A DNA stretch of 64,000 bases from Campylorhamphus procurvoides (Eukaryota; Chordata; Aves; Passeriformes; Dendrocolaptidae), in assembly GCA_013396655.1 (NCBI GenBank), contig WBMV01007501.1, positions 682,001 through 746,000 of the forward strand, given 5' to 3'. Under the pieces are notes generated by a model. It saw only the letters and a list, made by a program, of their open reading frames with translations. It did not search any database and had not been told where the DNA came from. A program made the translations under genes and the position numbers. This document shows positions 49,901-59,222 of the stretch, one piece after another. The stretch's first letter is position 1. Each line of letters begins with the position of its first letter.

Positions 49901-52900
49901 ACCCACATCCACCTATTGTAAACAACGGTTGTAAAATACTTGTCATCCTGGGAGAAATTGCTCCTATCCATCTGGGAGAGACCCAGCTCTCATCTTCCTC
50001 ACTTAGCTGTTCTGTAGGCCCACAAAATCACCAGATTTAACCTATTTGTGCCTCTGCAGCACTGCTGACCCACGGGTTGCTCCAGGCTCACTTAGAGCTA
50101 TGCCCAGATAAAGCACCTTTCGTCAGGCTGCAGGAGAGTGGCAGGTAGGCAATGGAAGGTAACATGAAGTCATTTAGACTGGTTTGAGTTCCACCATTCT
50201 GCCAACTGCTTCAATGCGATCCACTCACTTTGGGCATAACAGTACCTACATTTGCCTAGAAGATGCTCTGTAAAGTGAAGGCTGTTCTTTTATACAAGGA
50301 ATAATAACTGGTGACTGTCCTCAGCGACCTGTATTCAAAACAGAAGCTATGAACCACTGTCTTCATTACTCCGTCAGTAAAGCAGTATGTCAAAAAGTCA
50401 AGTCTCATAGAGACTTTCTCAGGTACCATTAGCTATTATTCACAAAGCAATTTAAGGGTCTAAACTATTGTTTCATTTTCAATGGCAAGAAAATCACATT
50501 CAGATGAAGAGCAGTTTTATATCTTATCAAAGAAGTGCTACATTGAAAGTCTTCATTTGTATGAGTTACATTTTCCTTGAAGCTTGTAGAGGGAGAAAAC
50601 AGGAAAAGCCAACCAGATACTCTCCCAAAGATGTGTCTTCTCCATAACTCATATTTTGGAATGCTATTCACCAGTGACAGCAAGATTTAGAGCTAACCCA
50701 AACCTGGGATGTTCCCCCGTGACTACAGTCTGCCTTTACACTGACAGAATTCCAAAGAGTTAGCTAGATAAACAATATGTCCAGTACTATGTGCAAACAG
50801 GTGTTTTTACAGAAGGAACAAAATTAATTTTTCCATGAGATCTGAACAGTGGGTGTAGCTTAAATGTGACAATATATTTTAAAAAATCTTCTGGTAACCT
50901 TAGTGTTTTATTTTTAACCAACACACATGCAGACAGACAGAAAGAAAGTCAGACAGAAAGATAACTCCTACCCTCGAGGGCTGCAAAGCCACTGCTGCCT
51001 ACACACAGCAACCCAACAGGCAGGCCAGAAAAAGCATGCCACTTGCGTCCAGAGATCCAAAATAGAGAGAAAGGTTGAGTGTAAGGGTCAAGATAGTTAC
51101 GTGACAAGTAATGAGATTCAGCTCTGGAGAATTTCTTTCCATTCAGAATGATTTCATAACACTTGTCTCTTTGTAAGCAGCTTTAGTGTTCCAGCAAACA
51201 ACACGAACATGGAAACACTACAGCAGGTCCCCCTTCTGAGAACTTAGTAAAGATGCCGAGGCTGAAAGTACATCATGGCCAAAAAAGTCCTTTTGGCTGT
51301 GGTGTCTCCAAATTACATTTAAGATGTGTGAGCCAAACATACACAACTTCAAACTGCTGTTGTGCCTTCTACAAGGGTTCTTATAAAACAGGTACTAAAA
51401 TGACTTTTCTGAACTCTAGCACAGCTCTAGCACTAGCTCTAGTACTTCACTGATTTTACCTAAACTTAACAATAACTTTAAATAAATGGTTTCAAAATAA
51501 TTATAATAAAATACAGTTGAATGATGAAGCTCTATGATATACTCCTGTCACCGATGTATTTCAGCTCCAAGATTCATCTACCAGAGGATTATGCTGAACT
51601 TCACCAAATGCTATTACTTTATGGGAGAACACAAACAGGCACAAGCATTTAATCAAAATCAAAATCCTGATGTGAATATTTTATGACAGCCATCGATAAG
51701 AAGCCAAGCTGATAATGAGGCATTGCTGAAATTCCCAGATTAACTACCCATGCTTTCGTACTGACAAAGCAGGCACAACATCATACATGAGATGAAAAAG
51801 TTGTCCTGCATTTCAATCTGCTGCCCACAAACCTGACAAATTTTGCTTCCCTTGCACTGTTAATTACTTTGGGTTTGTTTCTCAAAAAGCTCTTTCAGAA
51901 AGTTGTAGAGAGTGTAATAAGCATGCATTACTCATCAGATCCTGGAAATCTCGTTGCATTTATAGAAAGCTTTCAGAATAAATGGATCTCAGTTCTAATG
52001 CTCTGCCACAACATTAATACTGTTGTACTCACCAGAACAACCCAGGAGCAAGTTACTGTGCTAGCATGAGTAACAGCCTGCTCTAATTATTATTTTTATA
52101 TTTTTATTTTAATGTTTTCTTATGTAAAAGATGAAGAGCCTTCAAAGAAATGTTACACAGGATCTTCTTGTTTGCATGGTTTAATTAATGTGAACTCATA
52201 TAAAATTCCATATGACTAAATGGATTAAATAACATTTTGAGAGATTTACTACACTGCTAACATCTCTAAATTTGCATCTGGGAGCATCTTACTAAATCTC
52301 CAAGTAAATAAAATCTTATTAAAGCAGAGACTTATACCAGATTTAATAACACAACTTTCTCTGTAATAGCTACTGACACAGCTTCTAGTTCATCACTTTC
52401 TTGCACATGAACCTGAATTTTCTAAACCAAAACAAGCACCACACACTTGTGCTCTTTTTTTTTTATTTTTTTTTTTTTTTACTGGAGTTCACAGTGGTTT
52501 TTCCGGGTAAGAAAGCCAGCCCAGTATGTGAGATACCAACAGTGCCACTGCAGCAGAGATCAGAGGCAGGCAGGGATGAAGCTTCTGTCCATCAGAAACA
52601 AACATCCCAGCCTACAGTTTCCAAATTAATTCCTAGATACAGTGTTTTGCATCAACCCAATATGATGAAGCCTTACAGAAGGAAGGAGGAAGACAGCAAA
52701 ACAGGCAAAAGAAAAGCAAGTCATGCCACTACCTTGATAATGGGATGAAAATCCCCGCTTGTCTCCCTGGAGCTGGACACCTCCATCACGTTCCAAACTC
52801 ACCAGGGAAGTTCGGAGTGATGAAACGAAAAGGGTTTACCAAGAAAACTGAGAGATGGCCAAATAACCCCAAACCAAACGAACAAACAAAGCCCGCAAAA

Positions 52901-53038
52901 ACTAAAACCCAAACAAAAACCTCAGGAGAAAAGCCTTGTGTCTGTACAGCCTGATGTCTGAAGCTGTAATGCATCCTAGAGCCTATCTGCCCCTCCGAAG
53001 GGACTTACCACAAGCGTGCAGCACAGGAACTTGTTCAT
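37596..53038 (-). CDS. TNFRSF11B: Osteoprotegerin, TNF receptor superfamily member 11B (five spliced exons, complete)
   Basis: The five exons join in phase (30+370+195+225+389 nt) to 402 codons plus stop; human OPG has 401. OPG is a secreted decoy receptor that binds RANKL, and also TRAIL, and so restrains osteoclast formation. Seen in the translation: a hydrophobic signal peptide (about residues 1-21); four cysteine-rich TNFR repeats (about 40-186) with C41, C44, C54, C62, C65, C80, C83, C87, C97, C105, C107, C118, C124, C142, C145, C160, C166 and C185; two death-domain-like regions (about 200-365); and a Lys/Arg-rich tail with penultimate Cys401, matching the family's dimerisation cysteine. 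There is no transmembrane segment, as expected for OPG. Sequons are present at N152, N165 and N290. The human sequons at 98 and 178 are lost (Thr at 98; N178-E-V). All introns are GT-AG. Identification rests on near-colinear match to my knowledge of the family, with only one extra residue, near 186-195. Confidence 0.97.
37985..39130 (-). other. TNFRSF11B intron 4
   Basis: This 1.15-kb intron starts GTATCT and ends CCTATAG. A moderately GC-richer patch at about 38680-39060 gives plus-strand frames of 88-94 codons with no recognisable product. No repeat family is recognised. Confidence 0.88.
39131..39355 (-). CDS. TNFRSF11B: TNFRSF11B coding exon 4 (first death-domain-like region)
   Basis: This 225-bp exon, the same length as the mammalian one, runs from the last two bases of Asp199 to the first base of Asp274. 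The acceptor is CATTTCAG|ATGTAACC and the donor ATTCAAG|GTATCT. The translation keeps family hallmarks such as FRFAVPT, PGTK, ERIK, QEQTFQLLKLWK and KKIIQ. It forms a helical death-domain-homologous region without signalling function in OPG. Confidence 0.95.
39356..39684 (-). other. TNFRSF11B intron 3
   Basis: This short 329-bp AT-rich intron starts GTGTGT and ends TTTCAG. Nothing else is seen in it. Confidence 0.9.
39685..39879 (-). CDS. TNFRSF11B: TNFRSF11B coding exon 3 (end of CRD3 and CRD4)
   Basis: This 195-bp exon encodes the second part of Gly134 through the first base of Asp199. The acceptor is TTTCTGCAG|GTACCC. The donor is GGAATAG|GTGTGT, weaker than consensus but in the phase required by exon 4. 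The exon carries C142, C145, C160, C166, C185 and C196, the Asn152 sequon (SNETSSK) and the Asn165 sequon (NCS). One extra residue relative to the human exon (195 versus 192 bp) lies in the linker after C185. The Asn178 sequon of mammals is not usable here (N-E-V). Confidence 0.94.
40036..40063 (+). repeat. Short (CAAA)n simple repeat
   Basis: Four near-perfect AAAC units run into an A-rich tail inside intron 2. Confidence 0.6.
41020..41620. other. GC-rich block inside TNFRSF11B intron 2
   Basis: Sequence jumps from AT-rich intron to GC-rich with several CpGs (around 41050-41165, 41275-41290 and 41450-41620), then back. A plus-strand frame at 41042-41173 encodes 43 residues with nine cysteines (CPC, CAVC and CTCAG motifs). 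A minus-strand frame at 41375-41743 is open for 122 codons. A TATAAA lies at 41581-41586 on the plus strand. It may be an internal or antisense regulatory element, a lncRNA promoter or an old inserted sequence. No protein family is recognised with confidence. Confidence 0.35.
42219..42280. mobile_element. Pogo/Tigger-like DNA transposon terminal inverted repeat (remnant)
   Basis: The sequence starts TA-CAGTGGAACCTCATTAACC and is followed after about 24 bases by GGTTAATGAAGGT. This gives an internal inverted repeat (42227-42238 with 42263-42275, one bulged base). A TA dinucleotide followed by CAGTGGAACCTC and a GGTTAA-type inverted motif is characteristic of Tigger-type pogo ends. No matching opposite end was seen within the next few hundred bases, so it is at best a truncated relic. 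Confidence 0.4.
43401..43770 (-). CDS. TNFRSF11B: TNFRSF11B coding exon 2 (rest of signal peptide, CRD1-CRD3)
   Basis: This 370-bp exon encodes residues 11-133 plus the first base of codon 134. The acceptor is TTGCTAG| and the donor CCAG|GTATGT. It carries the end of the signal peptide, then the cysteine ladder of repeats 1 and 2 and the start of repeat 3, including CDQCPPG, CKELQYVKQEC, NRVCEC and EFCSKHTECPPGFG. The residues around E116-F117-C118 keep the family pattern. The exon is much richer in GC and CpG than exons 3-5 and the flanking introns. This produces long open frames in the other two minus frames and on the plus strand, which are shadows. Confidence 0.96.
48073..48786 (+). pseudogene. 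Degraded coding-like segment with poly-A end (probable retropseudogene), parent not recognised
   Basis: One plus-strand frame stays open for about 234 codons with only two stops (TGA 48445-48447, TAA 48637-48639) before a terminal TAA at 48775. In AT-rich DNA of this kind about 14 stops would be expected. The translation has ordinary protein composition, with acidic and leucine-rich stretches (for example ELHLEEDLDLFNSL, FLEELVSELKRSGQFLSIL), and continues with the same character across both stops. An 11-base A run follows at 48776-48786, as at the end of a reverse-transcribed mRNA. Upstream of 48073 the frame is closed, with a stop at 48070. No ATG opens it. I do not recognise the parent protein. 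It lies inside TNFRSF11B intron 1, antisense to that gene. Alternatives are an exonised fragment of an old transposon or a chance long frame; I think chance is unlikely. Confidence 0.55.
52454..52480 (+). repeat. T-rich tract in intron 1
   Basis: A 27-base run containing only one A; read on the minus strand it is a poly-A-like tract. No adjoining retroelement was recognised. Confidence 0.7.
53009..53038 (-). CDS. TNFRSF11B: TNFRSF11B coding exon 1 (start codon and first 10 residues)
   Basis: The exon encodes MNKFLCCTLV, the first half of the signal peptide. The ATG has A at -3, a good initiation context. It ends in a strong donor (GTG|GTAAGT) in phase 0, so exon 2 continues with Leu-Leu-Asp-Ile-Ser. 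A coding part of only ten codons in exon 1 is the known arrangement of this gene. An upstream in-frame extension without a stop reaches 53185 but crosses the TATA box and lacks family similarity, so this ATG is preferred. Confidence 0.93.
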
Positions 53039-53110
53039 TGTGGTCGGTGGAAGAAACCTCAGTGCGCTGGGAATGAGGCAGAGAGTCAGCGCCAGGCTCC
53101 GGCAGCTGCT
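53039..53110 (-). other. TNFRSF11B: Predicted 5' UTR of TNFRSF11B
   Basis: The transcription start is inferred at about 53110, roughly 30 bp downstream of the TATA element, giving a leader of about 70 nt with no upstream ATG. A TGTGGT sequence (RUNX-type core, plus-strand reading) lies just upstream of the start codon at 53039-53044. The exact start site is not visible in sequence alone. Confidence 0.5.
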
Positions 53111-53136
53111 TACATTCCCAACATTAAAGACACGAC

Positions 53137-53146
53137 ATATATATAG
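53137..53146 (-). promoter_or_regulatory. TNFRSF11B: TATA box of TNFRSF11B
   Basis: The minus strand reads CTATATATAT, about 100 bp upstream of the ATG and about 30 bp upstream of a plausible start site. A CAGCTG E-box lies at 53103-53108, close to the predicted start site. The position fits a focused promoter combined with the adjoining CpG island. Inferred from spacing and motif only. Confidence 0.6.
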
Positions 53147-53214
53147 CCCCGGTGTAACAGGAAGCTTGGGCTCAGCTTTGATCACACATTCCCTGCCATG
53201 ACCAAACTTTTCTC

Positions 53215-53635
53215 TCGCACACTCCCCCTCACCGCCCCCCCNAGTGTCAGGGGCTGGCCGGGGGAGGGTTTAATTGGGCTGTGTCTGCCTGTGTGGCTGT
53301 GCCCGGCTGTCCCCCGAGCAGCGCGGCCGGAGGGGCGCACGGCGGTCTCTCCCCTCGGCTGCGCGGGGGCTCCCGGCGGCGGGCTGGATGGAGGCAAAGG
53401 GCAGGGGAAGCGGAGGAGAAGGAGGATCCCCGCTCGCCTCCCTTCCCTGCTGAGGCAGGAACGCGAGGAATGGCTCCGCCGAGGCACCCCCGGCCAGCGC
53501 CCCGTGGGAACGGCGGCACCCGGCTATTCCTGAGGTTTTCCAGACAGTCGGTGTCTCCAGCATGCCCCTGCCCGCCGGAGAAGCCCCGCTCAACGGACTG
53601 TCCTTCCCGACCAAATTTAGTTAGAAAAGGACGTT
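53215..53635. promoter_or_regulatory. CpG island in the TNFRSF11B upstream promoter
   Basis: This block of about 420 bp is strikingly GC-rich, with dense CpG (for example around 53311-53400 and 53461-53530), in an otherwise AT-rich, CpG-poor window. It lies 80-500 bp upstream of the TATA box. It contains an undetermined base at 53242 beside a C run, and a G-quadruplex motif at 53250-53278. The long open frames on both strands here follow from the low stop-codon frequency and are not genes. Confidence 0.75.
53250..53278 (+). promoter_or_regulatory. G-quadruplex motif in the TNFRSF11B promoter
   Basis: Four runs of at least three G (GGGG, GGGGG, GGG, GGG) are separated by loops of 6, 1 and 7 bases, which meets the G3+N1-7 rule. 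It sits on the strand opposite the OPG transcript sense, about 105-140 bp upstream of the TATA box. Confidence 0.5.
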
Positions 53636-56600
53636 TTCCTAAAGCCATAAGGATCATACCCTCCTGTTTGTGCCTCACGGGATTGTGTCCAGGGCTCCCT
53701 GGGGAACCTGTGAATGCCAGGTGTGCAGCAGAGCAAAGGTGCAGAGAAAGGGTTTTTCCTCCCAACCTGCAGATATACATAAAAGATTATGGGAGGCTGT
53801 GGGATCCCAGGGTAGAAGCCAAACCCAGATGCCTCCAGGTTTCACAGATGGTTTTCTCTCCCATTTTGAAGGCCAGACCAAAACCTCAGCTCTGGATATT
53901 CCAGCTCTCGAGCATTTGAAACCTGGGGCCCAGGTTGGCTCTGGGCTGTGCAGTTTTGCCCCTTTGAGTCACAAGGCTATGGGGGACTGGCAAAAGAGTG
54001 AGGTGGAAAAAGCCTGCATATTCTTTCGTAAAAATTCAGCCTTGTGAAGTCAGGAAACCATCTTCAAGCACAGCCTCATGCATTCCTCCTTACACATCTT
54101 AGCCATTTGAACACCTATCAAGCATAACCTAAGACAGAAACAGATGCTGGTCACACTTGTTAGAATTATAAAAATTCAGGACACTTGAATTAGTGATAAG
54201 TGCTTTGTAAGAGGTGACGTCAAAACTGGCACAGAAACCCCAGAGAGGGAGTATTGCTGGCATCTGTAGGGTAGCAGTCACCACTTGATGGGTATTGTAC
54301 CTGGAATAGATAATGTAACTGTTCCCGCAAACTTTTCAGAACTTTTTAGCACTTTAGCATTTATTCTTAAGTATATTTATGAACATACTGTCCAGACAGA
54401 AGGACAGTAGTGCCAGTAAACAAGATCTTCCTCTGTGTTTCTGCATTTTCATTGTGGGGTAGGGGTAAGGACTGTTCCTGACATGAACATCTTTGACCAT
54501 GTCAGGGTCGCTATGGTATTTCTCTGTATAGGAACCAACTTCAAGTGTCAACCGTAGTGCTATAGCAAGTCCACCAACAAAACCTGTTTAAGCCAAGCTA
54601 GCTATATCCACTCTGAGGCCAAGAGCTGGCCATGGCAATGTGCCTCTTCTGATTGGAAATGGCATGCTTCAGTGTCAAGCCAGAGGTCCATGGGAGGTAG
54701 GTGGGCCCGATTGCTTCCCTCTCAGATACAGCAGAAAGTAAAGCACCCAACTCATAACAAGTTCCCTGTGGTTAAATAAAACTGATAAATTAATTCCCAT
54801 GGGCCTTGACTGGGGCTGTGTCTTCTCATAGCTGGTGCCAACCACACACACACAACAGCTGGCTCTCTGGAGAAATAAAATGGTAGCTCACAAACCTGCA
54901 TTCAAACAGGTTAATGTGTATAGACAATGTGGGTCATATCAGAATTTCTAGAGATCAAAATATTTTATGTTGTGATCCAGACCAGTAAATATATTAAAAA
55001 GTCTTTACAATTCTTTGGCTGAAAATGTGGCTATCATTAAGAAGTGGCATCTTCTTCAACACAACTGTTTTGTGTATATTTTTGTTCAGAGTTAGATTTG
55101 CCAACTTGTCTGAAAACACCCCTTACTTTCCCAAGCAGTGAAAGAAATGACACAGGACAATGAGAAGTAAACATCTTCCTCTCTCTCAGTCAGCTAAATG
55201 GAAGGGGGCCAAGGTGTATCTATTTCAATGAGGACAGCAGGTTTGGACACTTGCTAAGGGGACCATCATCATAATGATACATGAACATGAAAGTTTCAAC
55301 CACCTAATCTCATTGTAGTCCACAGAGCTGGCTGTGGATGTTAGGAGGGAACTATATAGTTGTACTTAGCATGTTTGATCTTGAATTCACACATAGGCAA
55401 GAAATCCAGGATCCCACACTGACATTTTCAGTGTCACTTTCCAAGGAAGAACTGCACTTTAACAAGGTTTAAACGGCAGTTTGAATGTTTTCACAAGTGT
55501 TCTACAATGTTGCCACTTTGCCTTTGGGAATTAGTTAAGATGTGCTTTGCAGAGCATGGAATCATAGGACAAGGCAGTAAACCCTGTAATAACACTTGTC
55601 CATGCTACAACCAAGCTGTTCTCAGCAGTGTTTAAAATAACCACGTTTGTGACTACATAACAGAGAAGGGACACAGCCTGAAATTATTTTTTAAAAGTTA
55701 AGTCCCTTTAATTAATTATTCATAGCATAGTTCACAAGATGTAATAGGAAAAGAAACTAAAAAAAATAAAAATCAGGATTTCTTCTTTTAGTAACAAACC
55801 TAAAGTCTTAAGTATAGGCATTAAGTACTCCATTTCGTGTTACAGGAACATGACTAGCTTGTTTCAGCAATCATTAGTTAAAAGAGATGTAGAAGCAGCC
55901 CTCTAGGTAATAGAAATGGTTTGCTGCAATTTGTAACAGTACATAAGACTGGAGAAAATGGGAGACTTTCACTGGGCAGACTGAAAGTTGCCAACACTAC
56001 ATTGCTTTCAATCTGCAGTGACGTGCTTTTGGTAGGACATCAGCTTATTGATTCAGTACTAGTCATATTTCCAGACAAGTATTTATCTTTCCCTGGTTTT
56101 TATCCTCACTATTTGTATTGCTGTCCTGGATGTTATTATTGTTGTAAATCTATTTTTGTTCCCATGCATCATTATAATCACCAGGTATATAAATGGCTTT
56201 GCTCTTCCAGCCTGTCTGCTATCTGGAAAAATTCACAAGTCCAGACCAATGACTTGGTGCTGGCAGGTGAACACTGCATAGCTGAGTCATCTCAATATAT
56301 CAGTGTGATGTTTATTGAGTCCAAGCAACAAACAGTGGGAAGACTGTGGCTTCAGGCTTGGGACTTAAAGTTCACCACACGTTACATTTAGACAACACTC
56401 AGAGCCTTGTCATTAAGAGATTTCTGTCAAACTAAGGGAAAGAGGGATCTCAAAAAGATCAATTACCTGTGAAAGCAAACATATTAGTAGCTGCAAGAAG
56501 GAAACAATCTGGCATTCTACGATGCTGTTACAGCTGCCCCTTAGAAATTAATCTCTTTCTTTAAATTGTAAGGGCTGATGATCTGAACTATCCCGAGAAA

Positions 56601-58982
56601 AATATGAAAATGGAGGCTTAAAGATAACTGTTCATCTGCAGGCAGTGTGGTAGTGCAGGTAGCAGGAAAGCATGTTTCAGATTTGGCCAAAGTAGGAGAA
56701 AACCCTCTGCAGATATTTCCCCATCTTTTTGTCTCATATAACTCAGAAACCCTGAGGGAAAAATTTCATGCCAACATATACTAAAGGATGAGAAAAGGTA
56801 TTTAGCAAATAATGTTTTCAAAAGGAAACCTATCCTTAAGTGCTTATCTTCGTTTTAATTGTGTGGCTTGTTTTATCTTGTAAGTGGGCTTGCCTCTTTC
56901 TTNTTTGTAAATCTGAGGCAGATACAAGGTGTTAATATACCAAAAGGAAAACCTCACTGGTCAAATCGTGTCCAGAGAAGAAAATATGGAGCTTGTCCTA
57001 TCTGAACAGAACTTGATTTGGATTATAGGATTCAAAGGTTTCAATGGAGAAACTGGGAAATTAAGTCATGAAAGGTGCATAGAACTATCAGCCATACAAA
57101 AAAATAAATACAGACATCTCCTCCAGCTTCAACGCTGGAGAAGACCATGCATTCTTTGCTATTCAGGCTTGCCTACTTCAGGAATTAAGTCAGCTTGTGA
57201 ATCTGAAGAGTGCTGGTTCCATGTGTGGACACCCTTAGCTTGTAGGTAATGTTATCTTCTCTAGTCCCCTTTCAGAGTGTATCCACACCATGTAATTCAT
57301 CTGGATTTGCGATTTTTTTCCAGGTTGTATAAGCAACCTGAATCAGTTAGGATCAGACTCCTAACTTTCAGATGGATGTAGTTCAGAGTAAGCCCCTCCT
57401 CCGTCTGCATGGGAGCCACCTCCATGCACTGTAAATTTATATCCCAGCCTGCTTCACAGTCACTCCAACCTACAAGCAAACAACCATGAACATAGGGAAT
57501 GCTGGAGAGCTTGGAACTGAGAAACAGCAGTTCCATTTAGCCATTCCTGCCCTGGCCATTTTTGGCCTTGAATTTCTTCCTAACTTGATCTCTGTGACAT
57601 CATGAGGCCTCTTGCAATGATTCAGAGATCCTTCAAGAACTCAGAAACCTTTAAGGTCTTCTGAAAAACTCAGTTATAAACCAAGCAATTTGATAAGAAG
57701 GAATTCATTGTTCCCAGAACCAACATTTCCCGTTAACACCAGTACTCCAAAAGAGAAAGAGACACCACATATTTTACCGAAAGCTACGGAAACTGGAACT
57801 GAAACAAGAGAAGCTTTAGCCAGTAGGATTTTCTGCCAACAGGTTATTCTCTTTTGTCTCTACTAATTTGCTTGCTACTCTGTAATTGAAGGTCACCGGT
57901 TAAGGAAAATGGTCCTGTTAGCTCATGAGGAGTGGCGGCAATTTCATTGCTTTCGGTCTGACTTCGTTGTGTATATTTGGGCAGCATTAACATGGCACCA
58001 ATTTTCCCTCCCTCTGCTTTTCTGTATATGTGAGGTTGTCAGGCCAGAAATGATGCCATGCTCAGCCCTCAATGAATTTTGCATGGCCATCTGAGGTTTT
58101 TTTGCTACTTGCTCTGAATTCAAATCTCTCAGACACTGAGTTCATTGAACTGTGAATCAGCTATTGGCCTGTGCAGCTTGATGGACAGCCTGTATAATTT
58201 ACATCCAAATGGTTTCACCACCTGTGGATTGCCAGGCTCTCCCCTTTCAACCAGGCAAGTATTAAAAGGCAGTTGACATCTGTGAGAAGAAGCTGGCTGC
58301 TCTTTGGCACACGACTTTGGCTGCTTCTTGTGGCAGTAAACATCTACAGTACAGCAGGGGCTTTCAATGCTGAAGGGTCTGAAACACAGGTGAGATAAGA
58401 GACTTCAACCTCAAGTGTAGAGTTAGCTGAGGTTGGGCAAAAGAACCACTATGAGAGAGTACAGTCTTTTAAGGAAATCAACCAAAATAAGAATATTTGG
58501 TCTAAAAGCAATATCTTTCAGCTGCAAATATTAAGTTCTGAAGTTCTATGGTTATGTAGCTAACAACTACAGTAATTTCAGAAAAATAGCTTTTCTCCTT
58601 ATTTATACAAAGTTTCTGACCTTTCCCTCTGTCATATCAGTATCATGCTCCTTTGAATTTCGCCAACATCCTTTCCTTTTCCCACTGAACTGAGTAAAAG
58701 CATCTTGACCACACCTTTATGAGGGATATGGTCCTTTCCCTTACTAATTATCTGCATGTCACTTTTCATGTGGCTTCAGTTTCCTTCCCCACACCACAGA
58801 CGACAGCCCCAGCGTGTCCATTTCCACCACCTCTATGTTTTCATCAGTACTGTCCTCTGTTCATAGGTCACTCTTCTTAAATGAAGTTTAAAGGCTCTTT
58901 ATTTACTAGTCTATCCACCCACTCTGGGAGCAATGAATGTCTGATGGGCAGGTCATAAGTGTATGTAATACATATGTAATAT
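53636..58982. other. Non-coding flank upstream of TNFRSF11B
   Basis: No gene is recognised. It includes an undetermined base at 56903. A frame of 157 codons at 55921-56391 (plus) lacks domain features. An exon-like arrangement at 58260-58391 is described under findings. Confidence 0.55.
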
Positions 58983-59222
58983 ATAGGATCACAGAATATG
59001 CTGGATTGGAAGGGGCCCATTAGGACCATTAAGTCCAACTCTTGGCCCTACACAGGACATCCCAAGAATCACACCATGTGCCTCAGAGCACTGTCCAAAC
59101 ACTTCTTGAACTCAGACAGGTTTGGTGCTGTGGCTACTTCCCTGGAACATATTCCAGTGCCCAGCCACCCTCTGGGTGAAAAACTTTTCCTTGATATCCA
59201 ATCTAAACCTTCTCTGACACTA
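58983..59222 (-). mobile_element. CR1 LINE 3' end fragment
   Basis: The plus strand shows an inverted tail (GATCACAGAATATGCTGG), then GTCCAACTCTTGGCCCTACA, CACCATGTGCCTCAGAGCAC and AGCCACCCTCTGGGTGAAAA. It is closely similar to the copy at 515 over its first 200 bp, so both belong to the same CR1 subfamily. It is 5'-truncated near 59222, short of the ORF2 part present at 819-1094. Confidence 0.92.

Larger units (their letters stand above)
43771..53008 (-). other. TNFRSF11B intron 1
   Basis: This 9.24-kb intron starts with GTAAGT and ends with TTGCTAG. Apart from the degraded coding-like segment at 48073-48786, I see no gene in it. It holds simple tracts: a T-rich run at 52454-52480, an A-rich/CAAA stretch near 48849-48872 and AGAC repeats near 50927-50965. 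The rest is AT-rich unique sequence. Confidence 0.85.

Noticed and set aside
52976..53185. N-terminally extended OPG start upstream of the chosen ATG
   Set aside because: The extension crosses the TATA box and predicted start site, and has no similarity to OPG; the internal ATG gives the family's normal signal peptide.
53247..53919. Open frames of 177 and 212 codons on both strands upstream of OPG
   Set aside because: They coincide with the CpG island; overlapping frames on both strands reflect base composition, and one crosses an N.
55921..56391. 157-codon frame on the plus strand
   Set aside because: The length is within chance expectation for a 64-kb six-frame scan; no motif, and it starts at a non-ATG codon.
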